A DNA stretch of 64,000 bases from Pseudomonadota bacterium (GCA_018242505.1 JAFEBU010000070.1:62001-126000), one strand, 5' to 3'; positions 51,319-60,617 are shown, numbered from the stretch's first letter. Made by a program: numbers and translations. Notes: generated by a model from the sequence alone, not told the origin.

Positions 51319-52851
51319 ATGCAGAAGATGTTGGAAGAGCTTGAGCGGCGCAGGACGGCGGCGCGGGCAGGTGGCGGGCAACGCCGCGTCGAGGCGCAGC
51401 ATGCCAAGGGCAAGCTGACGGCCCGCGAGCGTATCGACGTGCTGCTCGATCCCGGCTCGTTCGAGGAATACGACATGTTCGTCGAACACCGCTCGATCGA
51501 CTTCGGCATGGAAAGCCAGAGGATTCCAGGCGACGGTGTGGTGACCGGCCACGGCACGATCAACGGTCGGCTGGTCTATGTCTTCAGCCAGGATTTCACG
51601 GTGTTTGGCGGGGCTTTGTCCGGCATGCACGCCGCCAAGATCTGCAAGATCATGGACATGGCGATGAAGGTGGGCGCACCGGTGCTCGGACTCAACGATT
51701 CCGGCGGGGCGCGCATCCAGGAGGGCGTCGATTCGCTCGCGGGCTACGCCGACGTGTTCCAGCGCAACGTGCTCGCCTCCGGCGTGATCCCGCAGATCTC
51801 GATGGTGATGGGGCCCTGTGCCGGCGGCGCCGTTTATTCTCCGGCCATGACCGACTTCATCTTCATGGTGAAGGACAGCTCCTACATGTTCGTCACCGGT
51901 CCCGACGTTGTGAAGACCGTGACGCACGAGGCGGTGACCCAGGAAGAGCTGGGCGGCGCGCTCACCCATACGCAGAAGTCGGGCGTGGCGGACCTCGCTT
52001 TCGAGAACGATGTCGAGGCGCTCCTGCAGTTGCGCCGATTCGTCGATTTCCTGCCGGCCAGCAATCGCGAGAAGGCGCCGGTTCGATCAACGTGCGATCC
52101 GGCCGCTCGCGACGACTTCTCGCTCGACACGCTGGTACCGGACAATTCCAACAAGCCCTACGACATCAAGGAGCTGATCCTGAAGGTCGCCGACGAGGGC
52201 GACTTCTTCGAGCTCTCGCCCGAATGGGCCGGCAACCTTGTCGTCGGTTTTGGCCGCATGGCAGGCCGAACGGTCGGGTTCGTCGCCAACCAGCCGATGG
52301 TGCTGGCGGGCTGTCTCGACATCGATTCCTCGCGCAAGGGTGCGCGCTTCGTGCGCTTCTGCGACGCTTTCAACATTCCGATCGTCACGTTCGTCGATGT
52401 GCCGGGGTTCCTGCCGGGCACGGCGCAGGAGTTCGGCGGCATCATCAAGCATGGCGCCAAGCTTCTCTATGCCTATGCCGAAGCGACGGTGCCGAAGGTC
52501 ACGGTGATTACCCGCAAGGCCTATGGCGGCGCCTACGACGTCATGGCGTCGAAGCATCTGCGCGGCGACGTGAACTATGCCTGGCCGGGCGCGGAGATCG
52601 CGGTGATGGGGGCAAAGGGGGCGGTCGAGATCATTTTCCGCTCCGATATCGGCGACGCCGACAAGATCGCGGCGCGCACCGAAGAGTATCGCGAGAAATT
52701 CGCCAATCCCTTCGTGGCGGCCAATCGCGGCTTCATCGACGACGTGATCATGCCGCACGGCACGCGGCGGCGGATCTGCCGCGCGCTCGCCACGCTCGAG
52801 AACAAGCACCTCGAGAATCCATGGCGCAAGCACGGAAACCCGCCGCTGTGA
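51319..52851 (+). CDS. pccB: Propionyl-CoA carboxylase beta chain
   Basis: A 510-residue carboxyltransferase subunit that moves carboxyl from biotin to propionyl-CoA to give methylmalonyl-CoA. It has the N-terminal AKGKLTARERIDVLLDPGSF, the central acyl-CoA-binding GGARIQEGVDSLAGY and GPCAGGAVYSPAMTDF, and the late GGAYDVMASKHLRGDV. The ATG at 51319 follows GGAG by 8 nt. With pccA 217 bp downstream it makes propionyl-CoA carboxylase, feeding methylmalonyl-CoA into the succinate route. A small 2TM gene separates the two subunits. Confidence 0.94.
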   Translation: MQKMLEELERRRTAARAGGGQRRVEAQHAKGKLTARERIDVLLDPGSFEEYDMFVEHRSIDFGMESQRIPGDGVVTGHGTINGRLVYVFSQDFTVFGGALSGMHAAKICKIMDMAMKVGAPVLGLNDSGGARIQEGVDSLAGYADVFQRNVLASGVIPQISMVMGPCAGGAVYSPAMTDFIFMVKDSSYMFVTGPDVVKTVTHEAVTQEELGGALTHTQKSGVADLAFENDVEALLQLRRFVDFLPASNREKAPVRSTCDPAARDDFSLDTLVPDNSNKPYDIKELILKVADEGDFFELSPEWAGNLVVGFGRMAGRTVGFVANQPMVLAGCLDIDSSRKGARFVRFCDAFNIPIVTFVDVPGFLPGTAQEFGGIIKHGAKLLYAYAEATVPKVTVITRKAYGGAYDVMASKHLRGDVNYAWPGAEIAVMGAKGAVEIIFRSDIGDADKIAARTEEYREKFANPFVAANRGFIDDVIMPHGTRRRICRALATLENKHLENPWRKHGNPPL

Positions 52852-53066
52852 ACCTGTCGCCGGACGAGCGCATGCGGCGGGCGCGATCGGTTCGACTGCA
52901 CGTGATCATCGCGTTGCTTGCCCTCCTGGTCCTGATCGCCGTCAACGCGATCTTCACCAGCGGCTATCCCTGGTGGCTGTGGGTTTTGGTTGCCTGGATG
53001 CCGCTGATCGCCGCACACACGGCCTGGGGCATGGGTCTGTTCGATCGGAACAAGGAAGGAAAGTGA
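52848..53066 (+). CDS. Small 2TM-domain membrane protein between pccB and pccA
   Basis: A 72-residue protein with a basic start (MRRARSVRLH) and two transmembrane segments (IIALLALLVLIAVNAIF and WVLVAWMPLIAAHTAW), similar to 2TM domain proteins. GTG at 52848 gives a GTGA overlap with the pccB stop; an ATG at 52821 would extend it by nine codons and also overlap pccB. The stop lies 2 bp before pccA. The role is unknown: it might tether carboxylase to the membrane, or be a passenger in the operon. Confidence 0.7.
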   Translation: MNLSPDERMRRARSVRLHVIIALLALLVLIAVNAIFTSGYPWWLWVLVAWMPLIAAHTAWGMGLFDRNKEGK

Positions 53067-53068
53067 GT

Positions 53069-55168
53069 ATGGCCGCCAAGAACAAGGTCGCGAAGAAGCC
53101 CGCACCGAAGGGCAAGGCGGCCGCAAGCCCATCCGCGTCCGCCAAGCTGTTCGACAAGATCCTGATCGCCAATCGCGGCGAGATCGCTTGCCGCGTCATC
53201 CGCACCTGCCGCCGTCTCGGCATCAAGACCGTCGCCGTCTATTCCGAAGCCGATGCCGATGCGCTGCATGTGCGCGAGGCCGATGAAAAGGTCTTCATCG
53301 GCCCGCCGCCCGCGACCCAGTCCTATCTTCTGATCGACAAGATCGTCGAAGCATGCCGGCGAACCGGCGCCCAGGCGGTCCATCCGGGCTATGGTTTCCT
53401 GTCGGAAAAGGAAGCTTTCCAGAAGGCGCTCGCCGCCGCCGGCATCGCCTTCATCGGCCCCGATGCGCATGCGATCTACGCCATGGGCGACAAGATCGAG
53501 TCCAAGAAGCTCGCACAGGCGGCGGGCGTCAGCACGGTGCCGGGCCATCTTGCGGCGATCCCGAATGCCGACGAGGCGGTGAAGATCGCCAAGAAGATCG
53601 GCTATCCGGTGATGATCAAGGCTTCGGCCGGTGGCGGCGGCAAGGGCATGCGCATCGCCTACAACGACAATGAGGCGAAGGAAGGCTTCGTGTCGGCGAC
53701 CAATGAAGCCAAGGCTTCGTTCGCCGACGATCGCGTGTTCATCGAGAAATACATCGAAGAGCCCCGCCATATCGAGATCCAGCTCATCGCCGACGGCCAC
53801 GGCAATTGCCTCTATCTCTGGGAGCGCGAGTGCTCCATCCAGCGCCGGCATCAGAAGGTGATCGAGGAGGCACCGAGCCCGTTCCTCGACGCCAAGACAC
53901 GCAAGGCGATGGGCGAGCAGGCCGTCGCCCTTGCCAAGGCGGTGAAATACAAGAGCGCCGGAACGGTCGAGTTCATCGTCGACAAGAACCGCAATTTCTA
54001 TTTCCTCGAGATGAACACGCGCCTGCAGGTCGAACATCCGGTGACGGAGCTGATCACCGGCCTCGATCTCGTGGAGCTGATGATCCGCGTCGCCGCGGGC
54101 GAAAGGCTGCCGCTGCAGCAGAAAGACGTGAAGCTCAACGGCTGGGCCATGGAAGCACGGCTCTATGCCGAGGACCCGTTCCGGAACTTCCTGCCTTCGA
54201 CCGGCCGTCTGGTGAAGTATCGCGAACCCAAGCCTGGTCCCGACGTGCGCGTCGATACCGGTGTCTACGAGGGCGGCGAGATCTCGATGTTCTACGATCC
54301 GATGATCGCCAAGCTTTGCTCGCACGGCAAGACACGCGATCAGGCGATCGAACGCATGCGCCGCGCGTTGGACGAATTCTATGTCCGCGGTGTGTCGCAT
54401 AACGTGCCGTTCCTGGCGGCGTTGATGGCCCATCCGCGCTTCGTCGCGGGCAAGCTCACCACCAACTTCATCGCCGAGGAATTCAAGGGCGGCTTCACCG
54501 CCAAGGACCTGCCTCCGCGTGACCCCGCGGTGCTGGCGGCGGTTGCGGCGGTCGTCCAGCGCATTTGGGACGAGCGCCGCAGGAGCGAGCCACTCCAGCG
54601 GCTTTCCGGTGCGGCGGAGGCTCGGCACGCCGAGCAGGTCTTGAGGAATGAGACCTCGAAGGACGATCGGGTCGTCATGCTTAACCGCGAACCGGTGGCG
54701 CTCACGGTGGCGGGGCTGGCCGATGATTTCAGGGTAACCGTCGGCGACCGGACGATCGCGATCTCGACTGTCTGGATGCCGGGCGATCCGCTGCTGCACG
54801 GTACCGTTGACGGTCAGGAGGTGGCCGTCCAAGTCGATTCAGTGGGCTCCGGCTGGCGGCTGATCCACGAAGGCGGCCAGGCCGAGGCGCTGGTCCTGAC
54901 GCCGCGCCAGGCCGAGCTCTATGCACTGATGCCGGTGAAGGCAGCGCCTGACACCTCGAAGTTCCTGCTCTCACCCATGCCGGGCCTGCTGGCGTCGGTC
55001 GCGGTCGGCGAAGGGCAGGAGGTGAAAGCGGGCGAGGCGCTTGCCGTGGTCGAGGCGATGAAGATGGAGAACGTGCTGCGCGCGGTGCAGGACGGCACGG
55101 TGAAGACCTTACACGCCAAGCCCGGCGACAGCCTGAAGGTCGACCAGAAGATCATCGAGTTCGCCTGA
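53069..55168 (+). CDS. pccA: Propionyl-CoA carboxylase alpha chain (biotin carboxylase and carrier)
   Basis: A 699-residue biotin-containing subunit. The biotin carboxylase domain begins at LFDKILIANRGEIACRV (about residue 27), with the ATP-grasp KASAGGGGKGMR motif, ECSIQRRHQKV and EMNTRLQVEHPVTE, then the BT-type middle region, and the C-terminal biotinyl domain with AMKME, the modified lysine being about residue 665. The first 26 residues are Lys/Ala/Pro-rich and not part of the enzyme fold. The ATG at 53069 follows AAGGAAGG. It pairs with PccB encoded upstream. Confidence 0.94.
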   Translation: MAAKNKVAKKPAPKGKAAASPSASAKLFDKILIANRGEIACRVIRTCRRLGIKTVAVYSEADADALHVREADEKVFIGPPPATQSYLLIDKIVEACRRTGAQAVHPGYGFLSEKEAFQKALAAAGIAFIGPDAHAIYAMGDKIESKKLAQAAGVSTVPGHLAAIPNADEAVKIAKKIGYPVMIKASAGGGGKGMRIAYNDNEAKEGFVSATNEAKASFADDRVFIEKYIEEPRHIEIQLIADGHGNCLYLWERECSIQRRHQKVIEEAPSPFLDAKTRKAMGEQAVALAKAVKYKSAGTVEFIVDKNRNFYFLEMNTRLQVEHPVTELITGLDLVELMIRVAAGERLPLQQKDVKLNGWAMEARLYAEDPFRNFLPSTGRLVKYREPKPGPDVRVDTGVYEGGEISMFYDPMIAKLCSHGKTRDQAIERMRRALDEFYVRGVSHNVPFLAALMAHPRFVAGKLTTNFIAEEFKGGFTAKDLPPRDPAVLAAVAAVVQRIWDERRRSEPLQRLSGAAEARHAEQVLRNETSKDDRVVMLNREPVALTVAGLADDFRVTVGDRTIAISTVWMPGDPLLHGTVDGQEVAVQVDSVGSGWRLIHEGGQAEALVLTPRQAELYALMPVKAAPDTSKFLLSPMPGLLASVAVGEGQEVKAGEALAVVEAMKMENVLRAVQDGTVKTLHAKPGDSLKVDQKIIEFA

Positions 55169-55219
55169 GGTCGGCCATGCCCCTGCTGACCAAAAGCATG
55201 CCGTGGGTTTCAGCCATTG

Positions 55220-55296
55220 CCGTGTCATCCCGAGCACAGCGAGGGATCTTTGACCAGCGCCGCAAAGGATCCCCCGCTGCGCTCGGGATGACACCG
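55220..55296. repeat. Intergenic hairpin repeat, copy 2
   Basis: A 77-bp element of the same layout as 10661-10737: outer arms GTGTCATCCCGAGC at 55222-55235 and its exact inverse at 55281-55294, with inner arms around GGGATCTTT and AAAGGATCCC. It lies between pccA and acyP, a second intergenic site. Arms are better matched here (14 bp outer) than in copy 1. Confidence 0.8.
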
Positions 55297-55318
55297 GTTT
55301 GCTAGGCAAGGGCTGACG

Positions 55319-55600
55319 ATGGCGTTGCAGGCGCGACTCACCATCACGGGCCGGGTGCAGGGCGTGGGCTACCGCGACTGGCTCGTGGATACCGGCCGAC
55401 GCCTCGGCCTTACCGGCTGGGTGCGCAATCGCGGCGACGGCGCGGTCGAGGCCCTGATCGTGGGCGAGGACGCCGTCGTCGGCACCATGATCGATGCCTG
55501 CCGGCAGGGCCCGCCGCTTGCCCGTGTCGATGAGATCGATGTCGAGCCTGTCGACCTCGACATCCTGCCCGAAGGCTTCAGGCGGCTGCCGACGGCCTGA
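55319..55600 (+). CDS. acyP: Acylphosphatase
   Basis: A 93-residue acylphosphatase that hydrolyses acyl phosphates such as acetyl phosphate. The GRVQGVGYRDWL loop holds the phosphate-binding arginine and GWVRNRGDGAVEAL the catalytic asparagine. The size is that of the family. The last 23 bp overlap the end of lipB on the other strand. Confidence 0.92.
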   Translation: MALQARLTITGRVQGVGYRDWLVDTGRRLGLTGWVRNRGDGAVEALIVGEDAVVGTMIDACRQGPPLARVDEIDVEPVDLDILPEGFRRLPTA

Positions 55601-56267
55601 CAGCGCTACCTTCCGCCCCGAAGACCTCCTCGAAGGTCTCGGCCAGGGCGACGTCGAGATCCGCCATGGTTACCGGTAGGCCGAGATCGACCAGCGAGGT
55701 GACGCCGTGATTGGCGATGCCGCACGGTACGATGCCGGCATAGTGCGACAGGTCGGGCTCGAGATTGATCGAGAGGCCGTGGAACGAGACCCAGTGGCGG
55801 ATGCGGATACCGATGGCGGCGATCTTGTCCTCGCGCGGCTGCCCGTCGGGAAGCGGCGGTTTGTCGGGCCGCACGACCCAGACGCCCACGCGGCCAGCCC
55901 GCCGTTCGGCCGTGACGCCGAAGCGGGCGAGGGTACGGATGATCCATTCCTCGAGGTCGGATACGAACCGCCGCACGTCCTGCCGCCGCGTGCGTAGGTC
56001 CAGCATTGTGTAGACCACCCGCTGGCCGGGGCCGTGATAGGTGTATTGGCCGCCGCGGCCGGCGACATGGACAGGAAAGCGTGTTGGCGCGAGCAGGTCG
56101 GCGGCCTTGGCGCTGGTGCCCGCGGTGTAGAGGGGCGGATGCTCCAGCAGCCACAGGAGCTCGCGCGCCCGACCGGCCCGGATATCGGCGACACGGGCTT
56201 CCATCTCGGCCACGGCCTCCCCATACGGGACGAAGCTGTCGGATATGCGCCACTCGGGGGGGATCAT
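55578..56267 (-). CDS. lipB: Octanoyltransferase (lipoate biosynthesis)
   Basis: A 229-residue octanoyl-ACP:protein N-octanoyltransferase that starts lipoate attachment. The motif RGGQYTYHGPGQRVVY, the lysine in REDKIAAIGIRI and the catalytic cysteine in VPCGIANHG (about residue 182) are in place. The start ATG at 56267 lies 100 bp upstream of the tRNA on the opposite side. It overlaps acyP tail-to-tail by 23 bp. Confidence 0.93.
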   Translation of the reverse strand: MIPPEWRISDSFVPYGEAVAEMEARVADIRAGRARELLWLLEHPPLYTAGTSAKAADLLAPTRFPVHVAGRGGQYTYHGPGQRVVYTMLDLRTRRQDVRRFVSDLEEWIIRTLARFGVTAERRAGRVGVWVVRPDKPPLPDGQPREDKIAAIGIRIRHWVSFHGLSINLEPDLSHYAGIVPCGIANHGVTSLVDLGLPVTMADLDVALAETFEEVFGAEGSAVRPSAAA

Positions 56268-56366
56268 AAGGGCAAAATCGGCGTTTGCGGGGCGTCGTGC
56301 AAGCCCGCGAGCGCTGCCTTGCCACTGCGGGGCCTATTTGGTATCCCCCCGGCCCATCGACCCGGC

Positions 56367-56451
56367 GCGGCCATGGCGGAATTGGTAGACGCGCTAGCTT
56401 GAGGTGCTAGTGCCGCAAGGCGTGGAAGTTCGAGTCTTCTTGGCCGCACCA
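56367..56451 (+). tRNA. tRNA-Leu (anticodon GAG)
   Basis: An 85-nt tRNA with encoded CCA. Acceptor arms GCGGCCA (56367-56373) and TGGCCGC (56441-56447) pair perfectly. The anticodon stem is CTAGC/GCTAG around the loop TTGAGGT with GAG at 56401-56403, reading CUC and CUU leucine codons. The variable arm (TGCCGCAAGGCG) is long, as in class II tRNAs. The T-arm GTTCGAGTC is present. Confidence 0.95.
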
Positions 56452-56538
56452 AACTCGCCGGTTCGAACGGAAAGGTACTGTTGGACTGCCGCCATCCCGG
56501 CGGCCTTTTCCGTTGCGTGAGGGAGGTAGGGGGCGAGC

Positions 56539-58824
56539 TTGGCGGACGAACTCACCGACGGCGCGCTCCGTTATCACCGCATTCCTCGACCGGGTAAAAT
56601 CGAAGTCGTCCCGACCAAGCCGTTGGCCACCCAGCGCGATTTGTCGCTGGCCTATTCGCCGGGCGTCGCCGCGGCCTGCCACGAAATCGTCCGCGATCCG
56701 ACGACGGCCGCCGATCTCACGGCCCGCGGCAATCTGGTCGCGGTTGTCACCAACGGTACCGCCGTCCTGGGACTGGGACATATCGGGCCGCTCGCCGCCA
56801 AGCCGGTGATGGAAGGCAAGGGGGTGCTGTTCAAGAAGTTTGCCGGTATCGACGTCTTCGATATCGAGCTGGCGGAACTCGACCAGGACAAGCTGGTCGA
56901 TATCGTGGCGGCGCTGGAGCCCACCTTCGGCGGCATCAATCTCGAGGACATCAAGGCGCCGGAGTGCTTCTACGTCGAACAGAAGCTGCGCGAGCGCATG
57001 GCCATTCCGGTGTTCCACGACGACCAGCACGGCACGGCGATCATCGTCGGCGCCGCGGTCCTGAACGGGCTGTCGCTGGTCGGCAAAGACATCGCCAAGG
57101 TGAAGCTCGTCGTGTCGGGGGCGGGCGCGGCAGCGCTGTCCTGCCTCGGCATCCTCGAGAAGCTCGGCCTGCCGCGCGAGAACATGTGGGTCACCGACAT
57201 CGCCGGCGTGGTCTGGAAGGGCCGCAACGAACTGATGGATCCCTGGAAGGAACGCTATGCCCGCGACACCGAGGCCCGGACACTGGGCGACGTGATCGGT
57301 GGTGCGGATATTTTCCTCGGCCTGTCGGCCGCCAATGTGCTGAAGGGCGAGATGGTGGCGCGCATGGCGTCCGCGCCGCTGATCCTGGCGCTCGCCAACC
57401 CGAACCCCGAGATCAGCCCGGAAGCGGTCGCAGCCGTGCGAGACGACGCCATCATGGCCACCGGTCGCAGCGACTACCCCAATCAGGTCAACAACGTCCT
57501 CTGCTTCCCCTATATCTTCCGCGGCGCCCTCGATGTCGGCGCGACGACTGTCAATGACGAGATGAAGATCGCCTGCGTGCGCGCGCTCGCCGAGCTGGCC
57601 CGCAAGGAGCCCTCCGAAGTCGTGGCACGCGCTTTCGGCGATGCAGGTGGCAGCGGGTTCGGACCCAACCAGATCATCCCCAAGCCGTTCGACCCGCGCC
57701 TGATCGTGGAACTCGCGCCTGCAGTTGCGAAGGCGGCGATGGAGTCGGGCGTCGCCACGCGACCGATCGCGGATTTCGACGCCTATCGCCAGCAGCTCAG
57801 CCAGTTCGTCTTCAAGTCCGGACTCGCCATGCGGCCGGTCTTCGAGCAGGCGAGAAGCGCCCCCAAGCGCGTGATCTTCAGCGCCGGCGAGGACGATCGC
57901 GTCCTGCGCGCGACCCAGATCATCCTCGACGAGCGGATCGCGGTGCCGATCCTGATCGGCCGGCCCGAGATCATCCATCGCCGTGCCCAACGGCTCGGCT
58001 TGCGTTTCAAGCCGGGTACGGATGTCGAACTGGTCGATCCTGCGAACGACCTGCGTTACGACCGTTATTGGGGCAGCTATCACGCGCTGATGGAGCGGCG
58101 CGGTGTCACGGAGCCCACGGCACGCAACCTCGTGCGCTCGAGTCCGACCCTGATCGCCGCGCTCGCGGTACGCCTGGGCGACGCCGATGCCATGATCGCC
58201 GGCGCCTATGGCCGCTTTCGCACCCATTTCAACCACGTGCGGCAGGTGATCGGCACGCGCGAGGGCGTGCGTCACATGGCCGGCCTCAGCCTGCTGGTGA
58301 TGCCGACGCGCTCGCTGTTCATCGCCGACACCTACGTCAACGACGATCCCGACCCCGAGACGCTGGCCGATATTACCCTTCTTGCCGCCGATGAGGTGTT
58401 GCGCTTCGGCGTCCAGCCCAAGGTGGCGCTGCTTTCCCACTCGCTGTTCGGCAGCTCCGACCATCCATCGGCGCGCAAGATGGCCGAGGCGGTGCAGATC
58501 CTGCATCGGCGCGCGCCCTCGCTCGAAGTCGATGGCGAGATGCACGGCGACGCCGCCCTCGATCCCGAAATCAGGCGCAATGTCTTTCCCAATGCGCGCC
58601 TGAAGGATTCGGCGAACCTGGTGATTTGCCCCACGCTCGATGCCGCAAACATCGCGTTCAATCTGCTCAAGACCGCCGCCGACGGGCTGCATATCGGCCC
58701 CATGCTGCTCGGCACCGCGCGGCCCGCGCATGTGCTGACCCCGTCGGTGACGGCGCGCGGCATTCTCAACATGACCGCGCTCTCCGTTGTCGAGGCGCAG
58801 CGGCTTGCCGAGGCGCAGGACTGA
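56539..58824 (+). CDS. maeB: NADP-dependent malic enzyme with phosphotransacetylase-like domain
   Basis: A 761-residue MaeB-type enzyme. The malic domain (YSPGVAAACHEI near the start, the metal/NADP region FHDDQHGTAIIVGAAV and VVSGAGAAALSCL) occupies about residues 1-430. The C-terminal 320 residues form a phosphotransacetylase-like regulatory domain without known activity. It converts malate to pyruvate, supplying NADPH. The start is a TTG at 56539 after GGGAGGTAGGGGG. It lies 87 bp after the tRNA and points away from lipB. Confidence 0.9.
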   Translation: MADELTDGALRYHRIPRPGKIEVVPTKPLATQRDLSLAYSPGVAAACHEIVRDPTTAADLTARGNLVAVVTNGTAVLGLGHIGPLAAKPVMEGKGVLFKKFAGIDVFDIELAELDQDKLVDIVAALEPTFGGINLEDIKAPECFYVEQKLRERMAIPVFHDDQHGTAIIVGAAVLNGLSLVGKDIAKVKLVVSGAGAAALSCLGILEKLGLPRENMWVTDIAGVVWKGRNELMDPWKERYARDTEARTLGDVIGGADIFLGLSAANVLKGEMVARMASAPLILALANPNPEISPEAVAAVRDDAIMATGRSDYPNQVNNVLCFPYIFRGALDVGATTVNDEMKIACVRALAELARKEPSEVVARAFGDAGGSGFGPNQIIPKPFDPRLIVELAPAVAKAAMESGVATRPIADFDAYRQQLSQFVFKSGLAMRPVFEQARSAPKRVIFSAGEDDRVLRATQIILDERIAVPILIGRPEIIHRRAQRLGLRFKPGTDVELVDPANDLRYDRYWGSYHALMERRGVTEPTARNLVRSSPTLIAALAVRLGDADAMIAGAYGRFRTHFNHVRQVIGTREGVRHMAGLSLLVMPTRSLFIADTYVNDDPDPETLADITLLAADEVLRFGVQPKVALLSHSLFGSSDHPSARKMAEAVQILHRRAPSLEVDGEMHGDAALDPEIRRNVFPNARLKDSANLVICPTLDAANIAFNLLKTAADGLHIGPMLLGTARPAHVLTPSVTARGILNMTALSVVEAQRLAEAQD

Positions 58825-58889
58825 GCCTACTGGCGACGGCTTCGCTTTCGGGCGGGCGGCGGGCTATCGTGTCGCCGGGAGAAGACCGT

Positions 58890-59343
58890 ATGCGCGCCAT
58901 TGCCGGATCTGTCGGAGTGCTTGTGACGCTGCCCGCCGCTGTCGGTGCGCCCGCACAGAACAAGGTGCCGGGCCAGCGTTCGCTCGAAGCGCCGGTGAAG
59001 CCTACGCTGCCGTGCTGGAACGATGCCAACGTGACCGGGAACGACACAGGGCTTCATGCCAAGCCCTCCAGGCCGTCTGGCGACCAGTTCCTGCCGGACA
59101 GGCTGAAGCAAGCTTTCAAGAAATTCGCCGACGGGGATATCGACATCGCCGTGATCGGGGCGATGAAGCCGACCTACGACCCTGCACCGGCCGTCGACGC
59201 AAGGGCAGGCTCGTGGTGCGCGGTTACTTCCCGACCGAGCCGTTGCGTGTGATCTTTGCGCTCCGGTTCATCCCTCCCCGGCTCATCCCTGCGACGCATG
59301 GAAGCTGATCAGCATCAACGTCAAGACCGACACGCCATTCTAG
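58890..59343 (+). pseudogene. Frameshifted gene for a secreted protein
   Basis: A signal-peptide-like start (MRAIAGSVGVLVTLPAAVG) from 58890 continues in one frame to MKPTYDPAPAVDA. The next frame continues as KGRLVVRGYFPTEPLRVIFALRFIPP, and the third as HPCDAWKLISINVKTDTPF, with a stop at 59341-59343. Two single-base losses, near 59197-59202 and 59275-59285, link the three pieces into a protein of about 150 residues. The family is not recognised. The pieces fit each other in amino acid style, so a broken gene (or two sequencing errors) is more likely than chance. Confidence 0.6.
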
Positions 59344-59353
59344 GAAACAAATC

Positions 59354-60526
59354 ATGATCCCCAACGCCATGCCGCCGTTCGACTTCGGACTGGGCGAGAC
59401 CGCCGACGCCCTGCGCGACCAGATCCAGCGCTTTGCCGCCGAGGAGGTGGCGCCGATCGCAGCGGAGATCGACAAGACCGATCGCTTTCCGCGCGAACTG
59501 TGGCCACGGATGGGAGCGCTCGGATTGCACGGCATCACAGTGGAAGAGGAATATGGCGGGGCCGGGCTTGGCTATCTCGAGCACGTCATCGCCGTCGAAG
59601 AGGTGAGCCGAGCTTCTGCTGCGGTGGGGCTGAGCTACGGCGCGCACTCCAACCTCTGCATCAACCAGATCCGACGCAATGGCAACGACGAGCAGAAGAA
59701 GCGCTTCCTGCCCAAACTGATCTCGGGCGAGCATGTGGGCAGCCTCGCCATGAGCGAGTCGGGGGCGGGCTCCGACGTGGTGTCGATGAAGCTGCGCGCC
59801 GACAAGAAGGGCGATCGCTATGTGCTGAACGGCACCAAGATGTGGATCACCAACAGCCCCGATGCGCAGGTGATCGTGGTCTATGCCAAGACCGATCCTG
59901 CCGCAGGTCCGCGTGGCATCACGGCCTTTATCGTCGAGACAGACCGCAAGGGCTTCAAGGTCGCCCAGAAGCTCGACAAGATGGGCATGCGCGGCTCTTC
60001 CACCGGCGAGTTGGTGTTCGAGGATTGCGAGATTCCGGAGGAGAACGTGCTGGGCGCGATCGGCAAGGGCGTGAACGTGCTGATGAGCGGGCTCGACTAC
60101 GAGCGGGCAGTGCTGGCGGCCGGCCCGCTTGGCATCATGCAATCGGCCTTGGACATCGTTGTGCCCTATGTCCATGAGCGCAAGCAGTTCGGCCAGGCAA
60201 TCGGCGAGTTTCAGCTCGTGCAGGCCAAGCTCGCCGATATGTACACGACCATGAACGCCTGCAGAGCCTATGTGTACGCCGTCGCCAAGGCTTGCGATCG
60301 GGGCCAGACCACGCGCAAGGACTCGGCTGGCGCGATCCTCTATGCCGCGGAGAAGGCGACGCAAGTGGCGCTCGACGCGATTCAGCTTCTGGGCGGTAAC
60401 GGCTACATCAACGACTATCCCGCGGGTCGCCTGCTGCGCGACGCCAAGCTCTACGAGATCGGCGCCGGCACCAGCGAGATCCGCCGCATGCTGATTGGCC
60501 GCGAGCTGTTCGCCGAGACGGCATGA
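59354..60526 (+). CDS. ivd: Isovaleryl-CoA dehydrogenase
   Basis: A 390-residue acyl-CoA dehydrogenase converting isovaleryl-CoA to 3-methylcrotonyl-CoA in leucine breakdown, passing electrons to ETF. The LAMSESGAGSDVVSMKL and MWITNSPDA motifs bind FAD and substrate, and the catalytic glutamate is expected in the GLDYERAVLAAGPLGIMQ region that marks this branch. The EIGAGTSEIRRMLIGREL tail is typical. No methylcrotonyl-CoA carboxylase genes follow, so the leucine operon is not complete here. Confidence 0.92.
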   Translation: MIPNAMPPFDFGLGETADALRDQIQRFAAEEVAPIAAEIDKTDRFPRELWPRMGALGLHGITVEEEYGGAGLGYLEHVIAVEEVSRASAAVGLSYGAHSNLCINQIRRNGNDEQKKRFLPKLISGEHVGSLAMSESGAGSDVVSMKLRADKKGDRYVLNGTKMWITNSPDAQVIVVYAKTDPAAGPRGITAFIVETDRKGFKVAQKLDKMGMRGSSTGELVFEDCEIPEENVLGAIGKGVNVLMSGLDYERAVLAAGPLGIMQSALDIVVPYVHERKQFGQAIGEFQLVQAKLADMYTTMNACRAYVYAVAKACDRGQTTRKDSAGAILYAAEKATQVALDAIQLLGGNGYINDYPAGRLLRDAKLYEIGAGTSEIRRMLIGRELFAETA

Positions 60527-60617
60527 TCTGCGGGTTCGGCTGTCATCAGTCGATTTGATGGAAAGTCATTCAAAGGATTCATTTTCCGTTGGTGCGTCGC
60601 GGCGTTAGTCCCGGAAG

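Noticed and set aside
56407..58731. A 774-codon open frame opposite maeB
   Set aside because: It even covers part of tRNA-Leu; the sense strand encodes complete malic and phosphotransacetylase-like domains.
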